Below are positions 1 through 6,192 of a stretch of DNA of 8,898 nucleotides, piece by piece (the stretch's first letter is position 1; each line of letters begins with the position of its first letter). The notes below the pieces were generated by a model. That model saw only the letters and a list, made by a program, of their open reading frames with translations, had not been told where the DNA came from and made no database searches. The position numbers and the translations under genes are program-made. Origin of the DNA: Ferruginibacter sp. (GTDB taxonomy: Bacteria > Bacteroidota > Bacteroidia > Chitinophagales > Chitinophagaceae); assembly GCA_025352435.1 (NCBI GenBank), contig JANXTN010000248.1, forward strand, positions 1 to 8,898. Reading direction: 5' to 3'.

Positions 1-1819
1 TAGCAAGGTTTCTTGGTTTATCTACATCTATTCCTTTTGCGATACCGGTATAATAGGAAAGTAATTGTAATGGTATAACACTAATGATGGGTGCTATCAA
101 TTCATCTGCTGTTGGTATAGCAATCACATCATGGCTTAAGCCAGGGCTTATTTCATCCCCTTCGGTTATAATGGAAATTATTTTTCCTTTACGTGCTTTT
201 ATTTCCTGCATATTGCTCACAATCTTTTCGTGGTACGAATCTTTTGTAGCAATAAATACAACCGGTAAGTTTTCATCTACCAATGCTATAGGTCCGTGTT
301 TCATTTCTGCAGCGGGGTAGCCTTCAGCATGTATATAGGAGATTTCTTTCAGTTTTAATGCCCCTTCCAGTGCAATAGGGAAGTTATAACCTCTGCCTAA
401 AAATAAAAAGTCTGTAGCATCTTTGTATTTTAAAGCAATCGCTTTTATCTCTTCTGCGTTCTTTAAAATTGCATCTACTTTTTCCGGTACATCTGCCAGT
501 TCCACCAACAATTGCTGGTAACGCTCCTGCGTTATGGTTCCTTTTTGGATAGCAATGCGCAAAGCCATCATCATTAAAACTGCAAGCTGCCCCGTGAAGG
601 CTTTTGTAGATGCTACGCCAATTTCGTGTCCTGCATGTGTGTAGGCGCCGGCGTGCGAAATACGTGCAATAGATGAACCTACAGCGTTCACCACACCAAA
701 AATAAATGCACCATTTTCTTTTGCTTTTTCCAGCGCTACCAGGGTGTCTGCTGTCTCACCACTCTGCGAAATTGCAATAATAACGTCACCCTTATTTACA
801 ATAGGATTTCTATATCTAAATTCAGATGCGTATTCAACTTCCACAGGAATTCTGCAAAGCTCTTCAATAATATATTCTGCCACCAATCCCGCATGCCAGC
901 TCGTTCCGCAGGCAACGATCATAATTCTATCAGCATTTTTTATCTGCTCAATGTGATCATCAATTCCCGCCATGGTAATTGTGCCCGCTTCAATATTTAA
1001 ACGCCCACGTAAACAATCCTGAATGGTATTTGGTTGCTCGTAAATTTCCTTTAGCATAAAATGGTCATAGCCACCTTTTTCAATGGCTGCCAGTTCCATA
1101 TCGAGTTTTGTAATGAAAGGTGTTATTTTTTCATTGCCCAGATTTTTCAAAATCAATTCATCAGGGCGTACAATTGCAAGTTCGTAATCATTTACATACA
1201 CTACTTCTTTGGTATATTCAATAATTGGCGATGCATCACTTGCTAAAAAATGTTCTCCCTTTCCAATACCAATTACCAAGGGGCTTCCTTTTCTTGCAGC
1301 AATAATAGTTTCAGGGTCTTGCTCATCTAACAACAAAATGCAGTAAGCACCGGTAATTCTTTTTAGCGCAATGCGCACAGCTTCTTCCAACGTGCAGTTA
1401 TTGTTCAATAAAATATCTTCAATAAAATTCAGTAATACCTCTGTATCTGTATCGCTGGTAAATGAGTAATTTTTACTGAGTAATTCTTTTTTCAGTTGCG
1501 CATAATTTTCAATAATACCGTTGTGTATCATGGAAAGTCTGCCTGTGCTTGATGTATGAGGATGAGAATTTCTATCACTAGGCTCACCGTGCGTTGCCCA
1601 ACGGGTGTGCCCAATACCAATATTTGCATGTAGATTTTTACCAACTAAACTTTCTTCCAGCTCTGCCACTTTCCCTTTCTTTTTATAGACGTCCAGTTTA
1701 CCATTGTGCAACAATGCCACGCCGCTGCTGTCGTAACCTCTATATTCCAATCTTTTCAGCCCTTTTAAAATAATGGGGTAAGCTTCCTTCGGGCCCGTGT
1801 ATCCAACAATTCCGCACAT
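1..1819 (-). CDS. glmS: Glutamine--fructose-6-phosphate aminotransferase (isomerizing), 3' end cut by window edge
   Basis: Cytoplasmic enzyme making glucosamine-6-phosphate from fructose-6-phosphate and glutamine, the first committed step toward UDP-GlcNAc for peptidoglycan and lipopolysaccharide. The ATG at 1819 gives MCGIVGY, so Cys2 becomes the N-terminal nucleophile of the class II glutamine amidotransferase domain (about residues 2-220), which also shows HTRWATHG (71-78) and HNGIIENY (99-106). Two SIS sugar-isomerase domains follow, with CGTSWHAG (304-311), ASEFRYR (331-337), SQSGETADTL (351-360), STKAFTGQL (404-412), EGALKLKEISYIHAEG (485-500) and KHGP (507-510). The frame is open for 606 codons and leaves the window within DKPRNLA, which normally precedes a last Lys and a short SVTVE-type tail. 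About six residues are therefore missing and the full length should be near 612, normal for the family. No inactivating change is seen. The leader is A-rich without a Shine-Dalgarno sequence, and nothing resembles a glmS ribozyme. The gene lies 261 bases downstream of the ATPase remnant and is probably transcribed on its own. Confidence 0.97.
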   Translation of the reverse strand, partial: MCGIVGYTGPKEAYPIILKGLKRLEYRGYDSSGVALLHNGKLDVYKKKGKVAELEESLVGKNLHANIGIGHTRWATHGEPSDRNSHPHTSSTGRLSMIHNGIIENYAQLKKELLSKNYSFTSDTDTEVLLNFIEDILLNNNCTLEEAVRIALKRITGAYCILLLDEQDPETIIAARKGSPLVIGIGKGEHFLASDASPIIEYTKEVVYVNDYELAIVRPDELILKNLGNEKITPFITKLDMELAAIEKGGYDHFMLKEIYEQPNTIQDCLRGRLNIEAGTITMAGIDDHIEQIKNADRIMIVACGTSWHAGLVAEYIIEELCRIPVEVEYASEFRYRNPIVNKGDVIIAISQSGETADTLVALEKAKENGAFIFGVVNAVGSSIARISHAGAYTHAGHEIGVASTKAFTGQLAVLMMMALRIAIQKGTITQERYQQLLVELADVPEKVDAILKNAEEIKAIALKYKDATDFLFLGRGYNFPIALEGALKLKEISYIHAEGYPAAEMKHGPIALVDENLPVVFIATKDSYHEKIVSNMQEIKARKGKIISIITEGDEISPGLSHDVIAIPTADELIAPIISVIPLQLLSYYTGIAKGIDVDKPRNLA

Positions 1820-1990
1820 AGTTTTATAGTTAAGTTATTTATTTGTTTTTTTTGACTTGCAATATTATTGAAAATTGAGGGTTGTACCTATTTTATAACA
1901 TCGATAGGTGGAAGGCAATTATTTGTCCAAGTTTTTAAATATGTGGGGCTGTGTGCCATAGGAATGCTATTTAGCTTTTGTTACGGCTGT

Positions 1991-2036
1991 TGGTAGTAGT
2001 CCTCACTACGCTGCGCTTCGTTGTGGGCTACTACTG
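1991..2036. repeat. Imperfect GC-rich hairpin (dyad), possible terminator or dispersed repeat
   Basis: Seen directly: gtagtag at 1993-1999 pairs perfectly with ctactac at 2028-2034. The stem can continue inward as cc/gg and cac/gtg (2004-2006 with 2023-2025) around single-base bulges, then acg/cgt (2008-2010 with 2019-2021), closing an eight-base loop. Outer bases can add G-T wobbles. It lies about 45-90 bases after the stop of the minus-strand ATPase remnant, so it could stop transcription before glmS. It has no following T-run, however, and its base composition differs from the surroundings, which would also fit a small mobile or REP-like repeat. Which of these applies is inference. Confidence 0.45.
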
Positions 2037-2062
2037 CCCATCCGCCAGCCCCTCGGCAGATG
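2034..2062. repeat. Second GC-rich hairpin adjoining the first
   Basis: Seen directly: catc at 2039-2042 pairs with gatg at 2059-2062 and gcc at 2044-2046 with ggc at 2055-2057, with one C/A mismatch between and an eight-base loop. An alternative fold pairs ctgcc (2034-2038) with ggcag (2055-2059). The structure ends 19 bases before the ATPase remnant's stop codon on the plus-strand map, so on the minus strand it is the first structure met after that gene. There is no U-run, so a classical intrinsic terminator is only weakly supported. Confidence 0.4.
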
Positions 2063-2080
2063 AATTTTATTCAGCCTTTA

Positions 2081-3061
2081 TTACGTAGGAGATAAATATT
2101 GACCGATGGCATACAAAGGAACATTTACCAGCCAACTTTCTTCTCTGTACTTATTTATAGAAGTTCGTAAGGCAGTTTTGGGTGAAAACTTTTCTACGTA
2201 CACTTTTAAGCTTTTCGGTTTTACATTCTCTTCAGCTTTTACTTCAATAGGTATAATTTCATTTTTATCCTGTATCACAAAATCAATTTCTGCAAGTGTG
2301 TTTGCTACAGACCAATAATATAAAGCTGTCTTTATTTTTAATTGCTGGCATACATACTGTTCGGTAAATGCACCTTTAAATTCTGTAAGTATATTGTTTT
2401 TTTCGAGCAGTATTTTTTCATCCATATTGCCAATCGCATTTAGCAAGCCTATATCTAACAAAAACAATTTAAAGGAGTCAAAATCTGCATATGCATTTAA
2501 GGGCAATATTGGTTTTTCTATTCGGTTTACTTTTAAAACCAACCCGGCATCTACCAACCAGTTTATCGCCATTTCAAAGTCTTTTGCTCGGGCAGCTTTT
2601 TTAATTTGTCCGTAGATAAATTTCCTGTTTTCTTTTGCCAGCTGGCTTATGAGCGATTGCCAAACCATTTTTATTTTAGGTACAAGTTCGTTTGGGGCAT
2701 GTTTGGCAAAATCATTTTCGTAGCCGGTTATTATTTTTTGTTGAATGTTTCGTACTGCTTTTAAATCAGTGTTTTCAATATAGTTTGCAACCACTTCGGG
2801 CATCCCGCCAATAAAATAATAAAGCCTTAATTTATCTACCAGCTTTTCATGAAATGTTGATACTACTTCCCAGTTTTTATTTTGAATTTCCTGCGCAAGC
2901 ATTTGCTCCCCTGTATTTTTTAAAAACTCCATAAAAGTTAATGGGAATAGTTGTAAAAAATCTACTTTCCCCACCGGAAAAGAATTGTTCTTTTGTAGCG
3001 AAACACCTAATAATGATCTTGCTGCTATTATAAAATATTGAGGGGCCTGTTCATTACACTT
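2081..3061 (-). pseudogene. 5'-truncated AAA_14/DUF4143-family ATPase, nucleotide-binding domain lost
   Basis: Full members of this family (roughly 380-400 residues) have an N-terminal P-loop ATPase, a central winged helix and a C-terminal DUF4143 domain resembling PD-(D/E)XK nucleases. Only the later part is here. Family-like sequence is readable in frame from about 3061 (EQAPQYFIIAARSLLGV), right after an in-frame TAA at 3062-3064. Walker A, Walker B and roughly 90 residues before them are absent. The first usable start is GTG at 2974, inside the conserved PVGKVDF segment, giving a 297-residue ORF. Numbered from it: GGMPE at 56-60, a winged-helix-like stretch at about 117-150, GAFTEQYV at 201-208, AEIDFVI at 228-234 and IEVKA at 243-247 (Glu/Asp and Glu-x-Lys of the nuclease-like fold). 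The usual AGSLLG reads ARSLLG. The 3' part shows no frameshift, so the loss may be recent, or the remainder may still be made. The family includes toxin/antitoxin-like and mobile-associated ATPases of mostly unknown role. Confidence 0.85.
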
Positions 3062-3078
3062 TTATGTACGAATACGAT

Positions 3079-5127
3079 TTACTCAGGATGATAAATCTTT
3101 ACAGCATTCTTATAAACCTCCTGTTTATCCAGCGTCATCGGTTTGGTTTTTTGCTGCAAATACATTTCTACCTGGTCATCAAAATGTTTGCTTTCGGGGT
3201 GGCTGCTGGCGCCATACATATTGATAGTTTCTATTTTCGGCAAGCTATCTTTTGAAAAGCGCACAAACATTATCAGGCCATCGCCACCTATAGATTTTAA
3301 GCGACCGTTTTTCATTGGTTCTGTCCACTGCGGAGAAAGCACATCAGGAAAACCACCCAATGAGTACTCTCTGTTTCCTCTTACGAGTTTTTGTAAATCT
3401 CCTAACGCTATATCCGTTCTGCCAAAATTTGTTTGCATATAATTGTTTACGTATTCAAAAGTTTCATCAGCCTCACCCTTAGTAATTTTTCTTTTTGACT
3501 TTCCCTGAAACTTCTTTTTTAAATACTCGTAGGATAGTAAGAATATGGCTGCACCCTTGCTTTCTGTATTTCCTTTTTTATCCCAGTTTTTAAATGTGGA
3601 AATAATGGATGCATATTGCGGATATTCATTTTCATTTAAAAAGAACATGCTATCTATATTAAAATTGTATTGCAATATGGCCGGCAGTTGTTGGTCAAAC
3701 TTTATAGATTTAAATTTCTCATAGCTTAGTTTTTCATTTTGTGGGAAGAGTTCCATAAACCTAACGTTTCTATTTAAGCTGTAATTTTCCCAGTTGTCTT
3801 CTTTGGGGTAAGAAGCAAATTTTAAATTATCTTCGGGTGCAGTTGCTAAAAAAGAGGAATGATTTGTATTAAATAAAAACCCACTTTTCGGATTGATGTA
3901 TTGAGGCAATTCGCTTAGTTTTCTAAAGTTTGTCCACAGTGTTTTTGAAGTATTACCGGGCACTGTGCCTGTCCATTTATAACCTTCATTGCGCACGGGC
4001 ATTGCAGCATTGTTTATGTAAAAAATAGTATCGTGTTTATCTGCATACATAATATTAAACATGCTTAGTTCCTGTTTGCTTAATGCTGCGTAAAACTCAG
4101 TGTAGTTTTTTGCTTTGTCCATTTGGTACCATTGGTCTAGTGCGCCAATCTTCATATTTGCACCAAGGCGAATGGAGTAAAAACCCGTTTTGTTTTTCAT
4201 GGTAGCACCGTACTTGCTCCAATAAATTTTGCGTTTTATTTTAATGGGGATTCCCTTTATGCCTAGCTTAACGGTTTTCACTTCGAGGTTGGTCCATTGC
4301 CCGTCAAACATGTATTGCATGTCATTATCAGGATTCATTTGCAACTGGTATTCATCTATTCTGTCGCAGTAGTTTACGGTATGTGCCCAACCGAGGTTTT
4401 CATTTACCCCGTGTAAAATACAAGGTGCACCTGCAAGCAAACCACCCAAAACATTTAAGCCTTCTTCACTACGAATATGTGCTTCGTAAAATGCCTGTGG
4501 TCCCGTATTTGGCTGATGGGCATTTATCAATAAAAAAGATTCGCCGGTGGTAGTTTTAGTATTTAGTACCGCTGCAGAGTTACTGCCCTTTTTATTGTAC
4601 TCCGGTGCAGGTGGTTCTGTGTTAGAGAATATTCTTTTCAAAGCCCCATCGCCGCCATTAAAAATAGTTAATGCAAATACGGAGGACGAAATGTATTCTT
4701 TGATAGTAATAGGAAATAAGTTTTTATTGAGCACTTCGCTTTTGTGTGTGGCAGCGTAATGGTTAAGCGCCTGCACATAACCTGTGATGTATTGTATAAA
4801 TGCGGGGGATAAAGTGTTCCATTTTTCTTCTGTAATTTCTTTGCAGCGAAACAATGCAAATGCATAATCGCCTGCGGCACCCTGCTTGCCAAGTACTTTG
4901 CCCATTAAACCTTTTACGGGTAAAAGTAACTGCTGCATGCTTCCAAATTCATCTTCTGCCTCTGCCCATGCAAGCCCGTAAGCCACTTCAGGATCTGTTT
5001 TAGCAAAAATATGCGGTACACCAAAACTATCTCTTACAATATCAATCCTGGTGGGATTTATAGGTGTTTGGGAAAATAGATTAGCGATAAATAATAAACT
5101 TACTAAAAGGAAAAATGATGGCTTCAT
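3079..5127 (-). CDS. Secreted penicillin acylase / AHL acylase family Ntn-hydrolase
   Basis: Predicted periplasmic or secreted N-terminal-nucleophile amidohydrolase that cleaves the amide of N-acylated substrates (beta-lactams, acyl-homoserine lactones, acylated peptides or lipopeptides in known relatives). The 682-residue product has a Sec signal peptide (about 1-19, cleavage before QTP). The alpha-chain motif RIDIVRDSFGVPHIFA (27-42) and GLAWAEAEDE (51-60) follow. The autoprocessing site is GSNSAA: cleavage before Ser182 would free the catalytic Ser B1. Counting from it, His204 (NAHQP) falls at B23 and Asn422 (NTNHSS) at B241, matching catalytic positions of the family. His at B23, where E. 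coli penicillin G acylase has Gln, is the pattern of the aculeacin/PvdQ/cephalosporin acylase branch. The C-terminus ending KIYHPE looks complete. ATG at 5127 is the only start giving a signal peptide. It follows the DUF2490 gene after a 240-base gap, so it may have its own promoter. The natural substrate cannot be told from sequence. Confidence 0.92.
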   Translation of the reverse strand: MKPSFFLLVSLLFIANLFSQTPINPTRIDIVRDSFGVPHIFAKTDPEVAYGLAWAEAEDEFGSMQQLLLPVKGLMGKVLGKQGAAGDYAFALFRCKEITEEKWNTLSPAFIQYITGYVQALNHYAATHKSEVLNKNLFPITIKEYISSSVFALTIFNGGDGALKRIFSNTEPPAPEYNKKGSNSAAVLNTKTTTGESFLLINAHQPNTGPQAFYEAHIRSEEGLNVLGGLLAGAPCILHGVNENLGWAHTVNYCDRIDEYQLQMNPDNDMQYMFDGQWTNLEVKTVKLGIKGIPIKIKRKIYWSKYGATMKNKTGFYSIRLGANMKIGALDQWYQMDKAKNYTEFYAALSKQELSMFNIMYADKHDTIFYINNAAMPVRNEGYKWTGTVPGNTSKTLWTNFRKLSELPQYINPKSGFLFNTNHSSFLATAPEDNLKFASYPKEDNWENYSLNRNVRFMELFPQNEKLSYEKFKSIKFDQQLPAILQYNFNIDSMFFLNENEYPQYASIISTFKNWDKKGNTESKGAAIFLLSYEYLKKKFQGKSKRKITKGEADETFEYVNNYMQTNFGRTDIALGDLQKLVRGNREYSLGGFPDVLSPQWTEPMKNGRLKSIGGDGLIMFVRFSKDSLPKIETINMYGASSHPESKHFDDQVEMYLQQKTKPMTLDKQEVYKNAVKIYHPE

Positions 5128-5367
5128 TTATAAAAGAAAATAGATGGTTCAAAAGTTTTGTAAATATAAGTTGTTTGGTAAATGGTATGATAAATTGGAA
5201 GGTGATATGATGCAAGCGGACTGTTGCAATGTTTATCTTTAAAAAATGTAGTAGGTGCCACCTGTAAGCTCTAGCAATTTTAATTATTATAAAAAAACAG
5301 CAGGGTAGGAGTTTGCTTAAAGCAACTATATAAAAAAACGGCAGCATCAACAACTCTGTTTATCATC
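5128..5367. other. AT-rich intergenic region upstream of the acylase gene
   Basis: This 240-base gap holds no supported gene. It must contain the acylase leader and possibly the end of the DUF2490 transcript. An open frame of about 90 residues (5081-5353, minus) runs across it, but its composition is just AT-rich hydrophobic sequence, and it overlaps the acylase start. The half nearest the DUF2490 gene carries a direct repeat and a small palindrome, listed separately. A short dyad, aggtg-c-cacct (about 5253-5263), is followed on the minus strand by a T-run, but the stem is too tight to call a terminator. No clear promoter was found. Confidence 0.5.
5288..5344. repeat. 16-base near-identical direct repeat flanking a small palindrome
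   Basis: Seen directly on the plus strand: TATAAAAAAACAGCAG at 5288-5303 and TATAAAAAAACGGCAG at 5329-5344, one mismatch in 16, start-to-start spacing 41 bases. Between them lies the palindrome TTGCTT-A-AAGCAA at 5313-5325. On the minus strand each copy reads as a GC-rich pentamer running into seven Ts, 24-80 bases after the DUF2490 stop codon. That could be a pair of weak termination sites or paired protein-binding sites ahead of the acylase gene. A chance origin is possible because most of the identity is the A-run. Confidence 0.4.
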
Positions 5368-6072
5368 CTAGATCGAATAATTCAAAGTAAGCAATAATTG
5401 ATTTTTTGAAATTGAATGATTATTTAAGTTTTGGAAGCCTTTCTGGAACCCAGCCTGGTAACCGTAGTGACTACAGCGCCATTGTAGGATGAACCCTGTT
5501 CTGTTTTGATCAAAACTGGTAGAAGATTGCTGCGTTTTAAAAAACAGTTCATTTTGTAAAATGAAATTAATTTTACTAGAGGCAGAAAATGTTTTTAATG
5601 CAATTTCTACATTGTTTTGTAAACGGTATCTATATTGAAGTATACGAGATTTGTTGCTTGGATGTATGTCTCTTCTTTCAAAGAGAAGCCTGTTTCTGTT
5701 TTCTAAATTATGGACCTTAACCTTATTTAATAGCCCAATATCAACCTGGGTTTCAGTAGCGTTTAATAAATCTGCTTTTTCATTTTGTAAACTGAATGTT
5801 TTTGCGAGCAAAACTGAACCTACAACTGCATAATTATTTTTTAAATTATAAAATACCCAAAACCTTGAACCTCTCATTAATGGCAGCCTATACAAGTTTT
5901 TATCATTGGTTAAATAATTAGCCTGCTGGCGGAAATTAATATCTACAGCAGCTGAAAATCTGGAACTGATTTTTGCTGAAAAATTATATTTAGCCCACAG
6001 CTCATTGCGTGTTTGGGCGATAGCTATATTGGTGAAAATAATTACAGCGCTGATGGTTAAAAATATTTTCAT
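5368..6072 (-). CDS. DUF2490-family predicted outer-membrane beta-barrel protein
   Basis: A 234-residue protein of unknown function. Residues 1-20 form a clear Sec signal peptide (MKIFLTISAVIIFTNIAIAQ). The mature part is built of alternating polar/hydrophobic strands with many Tyr, Phe, Arg and Asn, as in small outer-membrane barrels. Family-like landmarks are ELWAKYNF (24-31) with a following FSAAVDINFRQQ strand (39-50), LYRLPLMRGSRFWVFYNL (60-77), NRNRLLFERRD (125-135) and SRILQYRYRLQ (142-152). The last strand ends LLLTLNYSI, a hydrophobic C-terminus fitting barrel assembly. DUF2490 members in Bacteroidota are about this size, so it looks complete. No enzymatic motif is visible. ATG at 6072 is chosen because the signal peptide begins there. 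It sits 120 bases after the S10 peptidase gene on the same strand. The family assignment is from remembered motif pattern and is moderately sure; the barrel prediction is firmer than any role. Confidence 0.75.
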   Translation of the reverse strand: MKIFLTISAVIIFTNIAIAQTRNELWAKYNFSAKISSRFSAAVDINFRQQANYLTNDKNLYRLPLMRGSRFWVFYNLKNNYAVVGSVLLAKTFSLQNEKADLLNATETQVDIGLLNKVKVHNLENRNRLLFERRDIHPSNKSRILQYRYRLQNNVEIALKTFSASSKINFILQNELFFKTQQSSTSFDQNRTGFILQWRCSHYGYQAGFQKGFQNLNNHSISKNQLLLTLNYSI

Positions 6073-6116
6073 TTAATAAAAAAGTCTTTTAATAATAATA
6101 CAAATCTCGCCTCCAC

Positions 6117-6146
6117 GAAGGAAAGAAAACTACACTTCTTTCTTTC
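6117..6146 (-). terminator. Possible hairpin after the S10 peptidase gene
   Basis: An 11-base-pair stem (6117-6127 with 6136-6146, one G-T wobble) closes an eight-base loop (6128-6135). It lies 47-76 bases downstream of the S10 peptidase stop codon and 45 bases before the DUF2490 start. The stem is one purine-rich and one pyrimidine-rich arm and A/T-heavy. No T-run follows on the minus strand, so it may slow or process the transcript rather than terminate it. Confidence 0.35.
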
Positions 6147-6192
6147 ACTTACATCTGTTGTGTTCTAAGGAAAGATTGCGGTACAAATCAAT

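Larger units (their letters stand above)
1820..2080. other. Intergenic region between ATPase remnant and glmS
   Basis: This 261-base gap holds no credible gene. The half next to glmS (about 1820-1980) is AT-rich and must carry the glmS leader and probably its promoter. I could not find a convincing Bacteroidota TTTG / TAnnTTTG pair: the closest -7-like string on the minus strand, TAATATTG (about 1862-1869), has one mismatch and no matching upstream TTTG. The half next to the ATPase remnant (about 1981-2062) is clearly richer in G+C and contains two adjacent hairpin-forming stretches, listed separately. Confidence 0.6.

Noticed and set aside
84..1246. Plus-strand open frames of 61-78 codons inside glmS
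   Set aside because: They lie antisense to a fully conserved glmS reading frame and have no coherent protein character.
1820..1900. glmS ribozyme or riboswitch upstream of glmS
   Set aside because: The leader is short, A-rich and lacks visible conserved ribozyme structure; the glmS ribozyme is known mainly from Firmicutes.
1855..1905. Bacteroidota-type promoter for glmS
   Set aside because: Only a one-mismatch TAnnTTTG-like string is present, without a TTTG at proper spacing, which is expected by chance in AT-rich DNA.
2106..2615. Plus-strand open frames opposite the ATPase remnant
   Set aside because: These are antisense shadows of a frame with clear family motifs.
5081..5353. 90-residue minus-strand open frame spanning the gap upstream of the acylase
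   Set aside because: It overlaps the acylase start in another frame, is composed of AT-driven Ile/Phe/Leu/Lys residues, and has no recognisable domain or start context.
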